Shown here: positions 50,190 to 58,829 of the stretch, piece by piece
How the letters are laid out: every line of letters begins with the position of its first letter
Numbering within the stretch: position 1 is the stretch's first letter
NCBI RefSeq assembly: GCF_040643435.1
Contig: NZ_JBEYUH010000011.1
Span: forward strand, 1 to 64,000
DNA: 64,000 bases
Source of the DNA: Rhodococcus sp040643435
Lineage (GTDB): Bacteria; Actinomycetota; Actinomycetes; Mycobacteriales; Mycobacteriaceae
Direction: 5' to 3'
Position numbers and translations under genes: made by a program
Notes under the pieces: model-generated
Seen by the model: the letters and a program-made list of their open reading frames with translations, nothing else
What the model was told of the DNA's origin: nothing
Databases searched by the model: none

Positions 50190-51002
50190 TTATGTGAATT
50201 CCGTGATAATTGCGTCCCCGAGGGCAGGCCAGAGCGGTTTCGCCCAATCTCCGAACGCACGATCTGTGAGTACCACACAGGAGACGGAAATGTCGGGGTC
50301 TACCCAAATGAACGTGCCTGATTGACCGAAATGACCGAAAGTTCGGGAAGAATTACGCATAGCGGTCCAATGCGGATTCTTTTCGCCGCGAATTTCGAAT
50401 CCGAGGCCCCAGTCGTTGGGCTTGAACATCCCGTAGCCCGGCACGAGTCCGTTCAGACCCGGGAACTGCACGGACGTCGCTTCGGCGACCGAGTCTCGCG
50501 AGACCAGCTCGGGAGCAAGCAATTCGCGTGCGAACAGAGCCAGATCTGCCACAGAAGACTGCGCTCCGTGCCCTGCCGGCCCGGGCAGGGAGGACGCCCG
50601 CATGCCGAGGGGCTCGAAGACCGCCTGCCGGAGGTATTCCGGAAACGCGATGTCTGCTTCGGCCTCGATGAGTTCGGCGAGCACCTCGAAGCCCGCGCTG
50701 GAGTAGATCCGCTTCTGCTCCGGCTCGGCCTGCGAGGTGCGCTCGGCGAAGGCGAGACCCGAGGCGTGCGCAAGCAGGTGCCGTACCGTCGATCCGGGAG
50801 GACCCGCCGGCTGGTCGAGTTCGATCGCGCCTTCCTCGACAGCCACCAATGCGGCGTACGCGACGAGCGGTTTCGTCACGGACGCGAGGGGATAGACCTC
50901 GCCGAGGTCTCCCGTGGACGCGACCGTGCCGCTGTCGCGGGTCACCACCGCGGCAGCGGCACGGTCGACGGGCCAGTCGCTGATCAGATCGAGGCTGTGC
51001 AC
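50190..51002 (-). CDS. Serine beta-lactamase-like hydrolase (class C fold)
   Basis: 270 residues from GTG. The SxxK motif is S41-V-T-K44, and Y100-S-S is the YxN-like position; HFGQSG near 230 plays the KTG-like role. No signal peptide, so it is cytoplasmic, which is typical of esterases or peptidases of this fold rather than true beta-lactamases. Immediately upstream of the alcohol dehydrogenase in opposite order (both minus); the spacing is 34 bases. Substrate unknown. Confidence 0.85.
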   Translation of the reverse strand: MHSLDLISDWPVDRAAAAVVTRDSGTVASTGDLGEVYPLASVTKPLVAYAALVAVEEGAIELDQPAGPPGSTVRHLLAHASGLAFAERTSQAEPEQKRIYSSAGFEVLAELIEAEADIAFPEYLRQAVFEPLGMRASSLPGPAGHGAQSSVADLALFARELLAPELVSRDSVAEATSVQFPGLNGLVPGYGMFKPNDWGLGFEIRGEKNPHWTAMRNSSRTFGHFGQSGTFIWVDPDISVSCVVLTDRAFGDWAKPLWPALGDAIITEFT

Positions 51003-51036
51003 TCGATCAGCCTACGAGACGGACCTACCTGGCAGC

Positions 51037-52164
51037 TCACCAGTCGGCTTCGGTGTACCGAATGACACCGCGGATGTTCCGGCCCTCGAGCATGTCCCGG
51101 TATCCGTCGTTGATCTGCTCGAGGGTGTAGGTGCGCGTGACCATGTCGGCCAGATTCAGCTGACCGGACTTGTAGAGATCGAGCAGATTCGGAATGTCCA
51201 CGCGCGCATTGCAACCGCCGAAGATGTTGCCCTTGAGGTCCTTCTGCAGCATCGAGAACAGGAAGGAGTTGAGCTTGACGTCCATATCGGACATGTAACC
51301 CATTGCGGTCACGACGCACCGGCCACCCTTGGCTGTGAGTGTCAGCGCAGGGTCGACGAGCTCACCCTTCATCTCACCTACGGTGATGATCGTCGAGTGG
51401 CACATGCGGCCCCAGGTGATCTCCATGATGGGCACGATTGCCTCCTCGATGGAGGCGAAGGTGTGCGTGGCTCCGAACTTGAGGGCCTGCTCCCTCTTCC
51501 AGGGCTCCGGGTCGATCGCGAAGACGTGACGCGCACCCGAGGCGACGGCTCCTTGCAGAGCGCTCATCCCGACCCCACCGACACCGATGACGGCGACCGA
51601 GTCTCCGGCCTTGACCTCGGCGATGTTCGTCGCCGAACCCCACCCGGTGGGCACACCGCACCCGACCAGAGCTGCGAGTTCGAACGGCACTTCCTTGTCG
51701 ATCTTCACGACCTGGCTCTGGTTGACGGTCATGTACGGGGCGAAGGTTCCGAGAAGGCACATCGCGATCACGTTCTGGCCCCGCGCCTGGATGCGGTAGG
51801 TGCCGTCGGAGATCGCCTGGCCGCTCAGCAGACCCGCACCGAGATCGCACAGGTTCGAGTGCCCCGACGCACAGGACGGACACCGGCCGCAGGCAGGGAT
51901 GAAGGACAACACGACGTGGTCGCCCACCTCGAGCCCCACCACACCTTCACCGACCTTCGTGATCACACCCGAGCCTTCGTGCCCGCCCATCGCAGGGAAC
52001 GACGGCATGGGGGTCGCCCCCGTGACGATGTGATGGTCGGAGTGGCACATGCCGGCGGCTTCCATGCGGATCTGCACTTCGCCCGCGACCGGATCGCCGA
52101 GCTCGATCTCCTCGACCGACCACGGTTCGTCGATACCCCACAGCACTGCACCCTTGGTCTTCAT
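51037..52164 (-). CDS. NDMA-type zinc-dependent alcohol dehydrogenase
   Basis: 375 residues. Medium-chain dehydrogenase with catalytic zinc ligands C40 and H62, structural zinc cysteines C92, C95, C98 and C106, and the NAD fold IGVGGVGM. Belongs to the actinobacterial family with tightly bound cofactor that uses the artificial acceptor NDMA or a mycofactocin-type carrier, judged by overall likeness (MKTKGAVLWGIDEPWSVEEIELGDP). Starts at an ATG with GGAGG upstream. Divergent from the DUF35-thiolase pair, sharing a KstR-like site. Confidence 0.88.
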   Translation of the reverse strand: MKTKGAVLWGIDEPWSVEEIELGDPVAGEVQIRMEAAGMCHSDHHIVTGATPMPSFPAMGGHEGSGVITKVGEGVVGLEVGDHVVLSFIPACGRCPSCASGHSNLCDLGAGLLSGQAISDGTYRIQARGQNVIAMCLLGTFAPYMTVNQSQVVKIDKEVPFELAALVGCGVPTGWGSATNIAEVKAGDSVAVIGVGGVGMSALQGAVASGARHVFAIDPEPWKREQALKFGATHTFASIEEAIVPIMEITWGRMCHSTIITVGEMKGELVDPALTLTAKGGRCVVTAMGYMSDMDVKLNSFLFSMLQKDLKGNIFGGCNARVDIPNLLDLYKSGQLNLADMVTRTYTLEQINDGYRDMLEGRNIRGVIRYTEADW

Positions 52165-52226
52165 CTGGCTCGCCCTCCATCGCATTGCCTGTTGTGCACG
52201 TGACGATAGCCACAATTTCACAGAAT

Positions 52227-52240
52227 TGGAACAGGTTCTA
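52227..52240. promoter_or_regulatory. KstR-like site in the alcohol dehydrogenase/DUF35 promoter region
   Basis: TGGAACAGGTTCTA is an exact match to TnnAACnnGTTnnA, the KstR motif of mycobacterial and rhodococcal cholesterol genes. It lies 63 bases upstream of the alcohol dehydrogenase start. The 369-base gap 52165-52533 also has a candidate promoter for the DUF35 gene and otherwise shows nothing I can assign. Confidence 0.55.
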
Positions 52241-52442
52241 GGACAGTTTCCGCTCCGGATGGAACTTCGGCCCGGGACATTGCGAAGGCGCAGTCACACA
52301 GGTCCCCACGCCCGATCGTCCGATGAAGATGCGCCGTGCCCATCATTCCGGAAGCGCCTGACGGCGTGCCCCTCGCCGGCGCCTAGGCGACACACTTCGC
52401 CCACTCCGCGCGATCGACGATCTCGCGATATTCAGCCTCTCA

Positions 52443-52471
52443 TTGTAGAGAATGGCATTTCCGTCTAACGT
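52443..52471 (+). promoter_or_regulatory. Candidate promoter of the DUF35-thiolase pair
   Basis: TTGTAG (52443-52448) and TAACGT (52466-52471) are separated by 17 bases, a good spacing for -35 and -10. The start codon is 63 bases downstream. Confidence 0.35.
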
Positions 52472-52533
52472 GATCGACATGTTCGATCGCGGCGAGGGCC
52501 GCCGCATCGGCATCGGACAACGGAGGACGAACC

Positions 52534-52953
52534 ATGACGACGAAGGCGCTCGCGCCCGACGTATCCACGTGGCCGGCAGATGACCCGCAGCTCATCGGGA
52601 GCCGCTGCGACGACTGCTCCGCGACCACGTGGCCGACCCAGCCGCGCTGCCCCCGATGCAGCGGCGCGAACATCTCCGAGCTACTGCTGCCGCGACGCGG
52701 CACGCTCGTGGCATGGACGACCCAGGGCTTCGTGCCGAAGCAGCCGTACGCCGGAAACGAGACGGCAGCAACCTTCGAGCCCTTCGCTTTCGGATTGGTC
52801 CAGCTCGGTGACGTGGTGCGCGTCGAGGCGCGCCTCACCGAGACCGACCCGGCCAAGCTCGTGCCCGGCATGGAACTCGAGCTCACCTTCGTCCCCTTCT
52901 ACACGGACGAGGACGGCACCGACATCGTCACGTGGGCCTTCGCGCCGATCTGA
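52534..52953 (+). CDS. DUF35 OB-fold/zinc-ribbon protein
   Basis: 139 residues. A zinc ribbon with C25, C28, C39 and C42 and a C-terminal OB fold. Such proteins pair with thiolase-like or MaoC-like partners to bind acyl-CoA substrates; the ChsH2 and Rv3521 types do so in steroid degradation. The thiolase follows 34 bases later in the same operon. ATG start with GGAGGA upstream. Confidence 0.85.
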   Translation: MTTKALAPDVSTWPADDPQLIGSRCDDCSATTWPTQPRCPRCSGANISELLLPRRGTLVAWTTQGFVPKQPYAGNETAATFEPFAFGLVQLGDVVRVEARLTETDPAKLVPGMELELTFVPFYTDEDGTDIVTWAFAPI

Positions 52954-52987
52954 TCCGCACACATCCCATCGAGGAGTTCCCGACATC

Positions 52988-54136
52988 ATGAATGACGTTG
53001 CCATCATCGGCGTGGGTCTTCACCCGTTCGGTAGATTCGGCGCCAAATCGGCTATCGAAATGGCCGCAGACGCAATCCAGCTCGCCCTCGAAGACTCGGG
53101 CGTCGCCTGGAAGGACATCCAGTTCGGCATCGGCGGCAGCTACGAGGTGGACAACACCGACGCCGTGACCCGACTGGTCGGCCTGACCGGCATTCCTTTC
53201 ACCAACGTGTTCAACGCGTGCGCGACGTCCGCGAGCGCGATCGAGCAGACCGCGGACGGTATCCGTTCCGGAAAGTACGACATCGGCATCGCGGTGGGCA
53301 CCGACAAGCATCCCCGCGGGGCGTTCACCGCAGATCCCGCCATGCTGGGCCTGCCCGCCTGGTACGCGGAGAACGGGCAGTTCGTCACCACCAAGTTCTT
53401 CGGGATGAAGGCCAACCGTTACGCGATCGAGCACGGCATCTCGCACGAGACCCTCGCACGCGTCGCCGCGAAGAACTACCGCAACGGCGGACTCAACCCG
53501 AAAGCCTTCCGCCGCACCGAATTCAGCATCGATGAGATTCTGTCGTCACCGATGCTCAACTACCCCCTCACGGCGAAGATGTTCTGCGCACCGGACGAAG
53601 GTGCCGCTGCCGTGATCATGTGCCGCGGCGACCTGGTCTCCAAGTACACGACCAACAAACCGGTCTACTTGCGCTCCACCGCAATACGGACGCGCACCTA
53701 CGGTGCGTACGAGGTCCATGCGACCTGGGCGGCGATCGACGAGGATGTCTCTCCCACCGTCTACGCCGCCAAGGCCGCGTACGAGGCCGCCGGAATCGGC
53801 CCCGAGGACGTCGACGTCGCGCAACTCCAGGACACCGACGCCGGTGCGGAAGTGATCCACATGGCCGAGACCGGCCTGTGCGCGGACGGCGACCAGGAGA
53901 AGCTGATCGCCGAGGGCGCCACCGAAATCGGTGGATCTCTTCCGGTGAACACCGACGGTGGTCTCATCGCCAACGGCGAACCCATCGGTGCCTCCGGAAT
54001 CCGCCAGGTCCACGAATTGGTTCTGCAACTGCGTGGCCAGGCCGGGGACCGGCAGGTTCCCGGCGAGCCCCAGGTGGGTCTCGCTCAGGTCTACGGTGCC
54101 CCCGGCACCGCGGCCGCGTCGATCCTGTCACTCTGA
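52988..54136 (+). CDS. Thiolase/lipid-transfer (SCP2-thiolase) family protein
   Basis: 382 residues. Thiolase fold of the Ltp type. C78 in FNACATSASA is at the nucleophile site; the later catalytic histidine and cysteine regions are NTDGGLIANGEPIGASG and YGAPGTAAAS. Such proteins, with a DUF35 partner, act as aldolases or thiolases on CoA esters of sterol side chains or similar compounds. ATG at 52988. A hairpin terminator follows. Confidence 0.88.
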   Translation: MNDVAIIGVGLHPFGRFGAKSAIEMAADAIQLALEDSGVAWKDIQFGIGGSYEVDNTDAVTRLVGLTGIPFTNVFNACATSASAIEQTADGIRSGKYDIGIAVGTDKHPRGAFTADPAMLGLPAWYAENGQFVTTKFFGMKANRYAIEHGISHETLARVAAKNYRNGGLNPKAFRRTEFSIDEILSSPMLNYPLTAKMFCAPDEGAAAVIMCRGDLVSKYTTNKPVYLRSTAIRTRTYGAYEVHATWAAIDEDVSPTVYAAKAAYEAAGIGPEDVDVAQLQDTDAGAEVIHMAETGLCADGDQEKLIAEGATEIGGSLPVNTDGGLIANGEPIGASGIRQVHELVLQLRGQAGDRQVPGEPQVGLAQVYGAPGTAAASILSL

Positions 54137-54156
54137 GTATCACTCAACTTCTCGAA

Positions 54157-54198
54157 AGATCGGCCGCCGCACGATAACTCACGTGCGGCGGCCGATCT
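54157..54198 (+). terminator. Terminator after the thiolase gene
   Basis: A perfect 17-bp stem (54157-54173 with 54182-54198) and an 8-nt loop, 21 bases after the stop. Confidence 0.8.
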
Positions 54199-54333
54199 GT
54201 TCGCGAAGCTCCGCCGGCCCGGTATCGCCCCACCCGGGGCGTGGTCCCCGGATGGAGAAAGGTAATGTCCACCTCAGCGGGTCGGCTGCGGGGATCGACT
54301 CATCACCATCGATTCCAATCGAGGAGTTCATCC

Positions 54334-55356
54334 GTGCGTCGATCAGCCGTGTCCCGTAATGCCCTCCGTGGCTTGGCCACCGGTATCGCAAGCCTGTCGG
54401 TACTCGTATTCGCCACCACCACTGCGCACGCGGCCCCCGAACCTTCCGCTGCCTATGTCGAGGGCGTCGACGAAATCACGGACCAGCATTGGACGGTCAG
54501 CATCTACTCCCCCGCCATGGATACCGTCGTACCCCTCGACGTCCTGCGCCCGGCCGACTCGGCCGAGCCGCGTCCGGTGGTCTACGCCCTCGGTGGAGCC
54601 GGCGTCGGGGTCATCGACGGCACCGGCTGGATGGAAAGCAGCGACATCGCCGAGTTCTTCTCGGAGAAGAACGTCAACGTCGTGATTCCGGCTACCGGCA
54701 ACTTCAGCTATTTCACCGACTGGACTGCGGACGATCCGACTCTCGGCCGGAACCGGTGGCAGACCTTCCTCACCGAGGAACTGCCGCCTGTCATCGAAGA
54801 CCTGCTGGACGCCGACGGACAGCGATCGATCATCGGAATGTCCATGAGCGCCGGCGCCGCACTGGACCTGGCGATCCAGAGCGGAGATCTGTACTCGGGT
54901 GTCGCCTCCTTCAGCGGGTGCGTGCGTACGAGCGACCCCGTCGGGCGGCAGTACGTGAGACTCGTCGTCGAACGCCGCGGCAAGGGCGACGTCGAGAACA
55001 TGTGGGGGCCGGTCGACGACCCGCGCTGGACCGAGCACGATGTGTACCTCAACGCCGAGCGACTGCGAGGCAAGGCCCTGTACCTGTCGAGCCGCAACGG
55101 CCTCCCCGGTCCGTACGACCATCCCGGGCAGGAGCGGGCAGCGGGTGAATCGTTCACCACGCAGATCGTGGCCGGTGGGGCGATCGAGGCTGCGACAAGC
55201 ATCTGCACCAGGCAGTTGGTGGACAAGCTCGGCTCGCTCGGTATTCCGGTCACAGCCGATCTCGGTGCGGCAGGGACGCATTCGTGGGGTTACTGGGAGG
55301 ACGATCTGCGTAAGGCCTGGCCGATCCTCGCCGAGTCGATGCACGTCGAGCCCTGA
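54334..55356 (+). CDS. Antigen 85-like esterase/mycolyltransferase
   Basis: 340 residues. Signal peptide about 1-31 (ends TTAHAAPEP) and an esterase domain with nucleophile S170 in GMSMSAGAAL and a late His in GTHSWGYW. Family members transfer mycolic acids at the wall. GTG at 54334 has GAGGAG seven bases upstream and puts the signal at the N-terminus; an ATG at 54265 would add 23 residues before it. Stands alone. Since mycolates are made by the fab operon here, a cell-wall role is likely but not proven. Confidence 0.85.
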   Translation: MRRSAVSRNALRGLATGIASLSVLVFATTTAHAAPEPSAAYVEGVDEITDQHWTVSIYSPAMDTVVPLDVLRPADSAEPRPVVYALGGAGVGVIDGTGWMESSDIAEFFSEKNVNVVIPATGNFSYFTDWTADDPTLGRNRWQTFLTEELPPVIEDLLDADGQRSIIGMSMSAGAALDLAIQSGDLYSGVASFSGCVRTSDPVGRQYVRLVVERRGKGDVENMWGPVDDPRWTEHDVYLNAERLRGKALYLSSRNGLPGPYDHPGQERAAGESFTTQIVAGGAIEAATSICTRQLVDKLGSLGIPVTADLGAAGTHSWGYWEDDLRKAWPILAESMHVEP

Positions 55357-55453
55357 CCCCTCGACCAGCACGCACCACCCGTCTTCCGCCCGTCCGCCCT
55401 GCGGCATCACCGTCCCCCGCCCGCAGAGCGTGGCCTCATCGCCCGGCTGATCC

Positions 55454-56083
55454 CTACCCGCCGGCTGTCCGCCACCCGAGGGAGACGTGCACAGCGGCTG
55501 CGAGGAGCGCGGCCACGGTCTGACGCATCACGGCGGTGGCTCCCTCGACGTCGAGTTCGTACTCGTCGCGCAACACCGACCAGGATGCCCACGTACTGGC
55601 GATTCCGAGTGCCTGGATCGCCTGTATACGGCGTGCCTCCGGCAGGGGCGCCAGTTCGCGGGCGAAGAGCACCTCGATTTCGTCGGTGACGCGCCCGATG
55701 TGTCGCAGACGATTGGTCCGGAGTTCCCGCGAGTAGGGCTCCCGCAATCCCGCCGCCCGCGCGTAGGGAGCAATGAACTCGAGCAGTTTCGCTCGCTGCG
55801 CGCAGAAGCCGTCCACTCGATCGGGAAGATCGAGCTCGGGCGACACCGGGACGAACATCGCGTCCTGGCGCCTGAGGAGTTCGGCGCCCGTGGTTCGGAA
55901 CAGCGTTTCCAGATCGTTGAAGTTGGCCCACAACGCACGAAGGGAGATTCCGGCGCGCTCGGCGATCTGCGCGCCGGTCGGTTTCAGTTCCCCCGCCTCG
56001 ATCAGTGCGATGTGCGCGTCGATCACGGCGCGCCGGGTGCGCTCCCCGCGTGCGGTCCGCCCGTCCGAGGTGCTGGCCACCAC
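55454..56083 (-). CDS. TetR-family regulator
   Basis: 209 residues from GTG. The helix-turn-helix spans about 30-60 (GAQIAERAGISLRALWANFNDLETLF). The ligand-binding C-terminal domain has no diagnostic motif. The gene is divergent from the Liv-type transporter operon, so it probably controls it. A second GTG one codon downstream is possible. Ligand unknown. Confidence 0.85.
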   Translation of the reverse strand: MVASTSDGRTARGERTRRAVIDAHIALIEAGELKPTGAQIAERAGISLRALWANFNDLETLFRTTGAELLRRQDAMFVPVSPELDLPDRVDGFCAQRAKLLEFIAPYARAAGLREPYSRELRTNRLRHIGRVTDEIEVLFARELAPLPEARRIQAIQALGIASTWASWSVLRDEYELDVEGATAVMRQTVAALLAAAVHVSLGWRTAGG

Positions 56084-56418
56084 CGATCCCTCACTTTGCG
56101 TCGTAGCTCTGTTGCTGTGCTGCATTCTGCCAGCGCCCGGGAGGATCCTCCGGGCCGTGCGGTGCGCACCGGACCTCATGCGGACACGGCCGCGGGGCCG
56201 CCGTCGTGAACCGACGACACCGGTCGTGCGCTACGGGACGCGCCGTCCCGCACCGGATCCGATCACCGTGCTGTTTCCTCTTCGAGACGATCTTCCCGGG
56301 CAGTAGAAAGATTCACTTGCAGTGTTGTAACCTGTCGCTGAAAAGTGACTCACGTCTCAACTATATCCGGCAGATCACCCTAAAGTCCGAAGACGTCACG
56401 AGAGAAAGTGCACCCACT
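56084..56418. promoter_or_regulatory. Divergent promoter region of tetR and the ABC operon
   Basis: 335 bases. The middle and right part is notably A/T-rich for this genome, with runs such as TTGCAGTGTTGTAACC (56316-56331) and CTATATCC (56361-56368), the latter a weak -10 candidate. ACGTCT (56352-56357) recurs inverted at 56391-56396. No operator is clear enough to call. Confidence 0.35.
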
Positions 56419-57222
56419 GTGCAATCAATCGTCACCCGGAGTGAATCTCCTGCCCGGCTCCGCCTCAACGGCATCGAGGTCCGTTTCGGTGGGCTCGTCG
56501 CACTCGAGAACGTGTCACTGCAAGTCCCGGCGGGCGAGGTGGTCGGCGTCATGGGTCCGAACGGCGCAGGGAAGACGACGCTGTTCAACGTCGTCTGCGG
56601 ATTCCAGCGCCCACACGCCGGGACACTGCTCTTCGACGGCCGTGTGGTTCGCCCCGTGCCTCACCGCCTGGTCCGGCACGGGGTCGGGCGCACCCTGCAG
56701 GGACTCGGACTCTTCGGCGGGCTCACCGTCCTCGAGAACGTTGCCGCGGGCGCATCGCTGTCACACCGCGCACCGTTCGCCACGAGCCTTCTCGCCTTGC
56801 CGTACGGCACCCGGGCCCAGCGGGCCGCCCGCGCCGCGGCTGCCGATCTGCTCGACGAGTTCGGGATCGGCGACTACGCGAACTCGCTGCCGCCGGCACT
56901 CCCCTACGCGGTCGCGAAGAAGGTTGCGCTCGCACGCACCCTCATCTCGGACCCGACACTGCTTCTGCTCGACGAACCGGCGGGCGGGCTCGACAACACC
57001 GACATCGAGGAACTTCGGGCGCTGATTCGCCGCCTCCCCACGCGCGGCGACGGATCACGTTCGGTGATGCTCGTCGAACACAACGTCGACCTGATCATGT
57101 CGGTGTGCGACCACATCGTCGTCCTCGACTTCGGCAAGGTGATCGCTGCGGGAACACCCGACGAGATCCGCGCCGACCCACTGGTCGCCGCGGCCTATCT
57201 CGGCGGTAGGGAGGCGGCGTGA
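56419..57222 (+). CDS. livG: Branched-chain amino acid-type ABC transporter, ATPase (LivG-like)
   Basis: 267 residues. Walker A is GPNGAGKT (46-53), Walker B LLLLDEP near 195, and the H-loop is in MLVEHNVDLI. The ABC signature is unusual, LPYAVAKK in place of the common LSGGQ or LSYGEQR. GTG at 56419 is the best of several starts. Overlaps the LivF-like gene by 4 bases. First gene of a five-gene importer operon. The solute may be an amino acid, an amide or an aromatic acid; sequence does not say. Confidence 0.88.
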   Translation: MQSIVTRSESPARLRLNGIEVRFGGLVALENVSLQVPAGEVVGVMGPNGAGKTTLFNVVCGFQRPHAGTLLFDGRVVRPVPHRLVRHGVGRTLQGLGLFGGLTVLENVAAGASLSHRAPFATSLLALPYGTRAQRAARAAAADLLDEFGIGDYANSLPPALPYAVAKKVALARTLISDPTLLLLDEPAGGLDNTDIEELRALIRRLPTRGDGSRSVMLVEHNVDLIMSVCDHIVVLDFGKVIAAGTPDEIRADPLVAAAYLGGREAA

Positions 57223-57938
57223 CCTCCCCCTTACTGCGCGTCGAAAACCTCACGGGCGGATACGGTCCCGTTCCGGTACTGCACGAAGTGAGCTTCGACG
57301 TCCCACCCGGCACCATCGCGGCCGTCGTCGGCGCCAACGGAGCCGGGAAAACGACCTTGCTGCGGGCACTGTCCGGAATGCTGCCCGCAGTCCAGGGCGC
57401 GGTCAGCGTGTCCGGCAGACCGGTGCTCGGTGTCCCCACGGAACAGTTCGTCCGCCACGGCGTGGCCCACGTACCCGAAGGCCGCGGCGTGATCGGCGAA
57501 TTGACCGTGGAGGAGAATCTGCGGCTCGGCGGGCTGTGGCGCAAGGACCGCGCGGGAACGAAGCGCGCGATCGCCGAGATGTACGAGCTGTTCGAGCCGC
57601 TCGCCCGCCGCCGCGACAGCAGCGGCCATCAACTCTCCGGCGGAGAACGTCAGATGCTCGCGATCGGCCGTGCACTGGTCGCGCGACCCTCACTGCTCCT
57701 CCTCGACGAGCCGTCGCTGGGTCTCGCACCGCGCATCGTGGACCTCATCATGACGGTCCTGCGCGACCTGCGCGACCGTACCGGGCTCACAGTGGTGCTC
57801 GTCGAGCAGAACGTCCACAGCGCCCTCCCGATCGCCGACCAGGCGATCGTGCTGGCACTGGGCCGCATCGTCGTCGCCACTTCGGCTGCAGAACTCGTGA
57901 TGGACAGCGACTTCCGCACCGCCTACCTGGGATTCTGA
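57219..57938 (+). CDS. livF: Branched-chain amino acid-type ABC transporter, ATPase (LivF-like)
   Basis: 239 residues. Walker A GANGAGKT (38-45), signature LSGGERQ, Walker B LLLLDEPS and a standard D-loop. Full consensus, unlike its partner. GTG overlaps the livG-like stop. The permease gene starts 10 bases after its stop. Confidence 0.92.
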   Translation: MTSPLLRVENLTGGYGPVPVLHEVSFDVPPGTIAAVVGANGAGKTTLLRALSGMLPAVQGAVSVSGRPVLGVPTEQFVRHGVAHVPEGRGVIGELTVEENLRLGGLWRKDRAGTKRAIAEMYELFEPLARRRDSSGHQLSGGERQMLAIGRALVARPSLLLLDEPSLGLAPRIVDLIMTVLRDLRDRTGLTVVLVEQNVHSALPIADQAIVLALGRIVVATSAAELVMDSDFRTAYLGF

Positions 57939-57948
57939 GGAGTAACCG

Positions 57949-58827
57949 ATGGACAGGTTCCTGTTTCTCACTGTGGACGGACTCGCGCGGGGTGCCGTTT
58001 TCGCAGCGTTCGCTCTGGCCCTGGTGCTGATCTGGCGCGGCACCCGCGTGATCAACTTCGCGCAGGGTGCGATGGCCGCGGCCACCACGTACATCGCCTA
58101 TTCGGTGACGTCGGCAACCGGTTCGTACTGGTACGGCCTCGTCGCAGCGGTCGTCAGCGGCTTTCTCCTGGGAGCGCTCGTCGAGCGGGTGCTGATCCGG
58201 CGTCTCGACCGCGGACGTCCACTGGCCGCGGTGATCGTCGCACTCGGACTCGTCATGGTGATCCACTCCGTCCTGGGCATGATCTACGGCAACGACTTCC
58301 GGCCCATGCAGTTGCCGTTCGGTCGTGACCCGTTGCGAGTGGGGAACGTTCCGCTCTTGTCCCCGTACGACGTGTTCGTCTTCGCCGCGGTGGGAGTGGT
58401 GGTCGTCGGACTCGGCCTTCTGTTCACCCGGACCGATCTCGGCTTGAAGATGCGTGCCTCTGCGTTCGCACCGGACGTGTCGAGGCTGCTGGGGGTGAAG
58501 GTCTCGTCGATGCTCACCCTCGGCTGGGCGCTGGCCGGTGCGGTCGGGGGGCTCGCAGCCTTTCTCGTCGTACCCACCGAGCTCGGATTGAACCCGCACT
58601 CGGTCGATCTCGTGTTCATCTTCGCCTTCACCGCAGCTGTGATCGGCGGGCTCGACAGCCCGGTGGGCGCTGTCCTCGGCGGTCTCGCGACGGGCGTGCT
58701 GCTGAGCTTCGTCAGCGGTTACCTCAGTGGGAGCGTAGCGCCGATCGCGGTACTGGTGATGCTGCTGGCAGTGCTCCTGCTGCGGCCCCAGGGCATCTTC
58801 TCCGGCGTCACTGCCAGGCAGGTCTGA
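57949..58827 (+). CDS. livH: Branched-chain amino acid-type ABC transporter, permease (LivH-like)
   Basis: 292 residues, polytopic. LIWRGTRVINFAQGAMA (about 25-41) is a LivH signature, and the EAA-like loop is GVKVSSMLTLGWALAGAVGG. Several membrane helices. ATG start; GAGGAGTA before it. Part of the same operon, two bases before the next permease. Confidence 0.92.
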   Translation: MDRFLFLTVDGLARGAVFAAFALALVLIWRGTRVINFAQGAMAAATTYIAYSVTSATGSYWYGLVAAVVSGFLLGALVERVLIRRLDRGRPLAAVIVALGLVMVIHSVLGMIYGNDFRPMQLPFGRDPLRVGNVPLLSPYDVFVFAAVGVVVVGLGLLFTRTDLGLKMRASAFAPDVSRLLGVKVSSMLTLGWALAGAVGGLAAFLVVPTELGLNPHSVDLVFIFAFTAAVIGGLDSPVGAVLGGLATGVLLSFVSGYLSGSVAPIAVLVMLLAVLLLRPQGIFSGVTARQV

Positions 58828-58829
58828 TC

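Noticed and set aside
56352..56396. ACGTCT/AGACGT inverted repeat in the tetR-livG gap as an operator
   Set aside because: Six-base arms with a 33-base spacer are too weak and too far apart for a dimer site.
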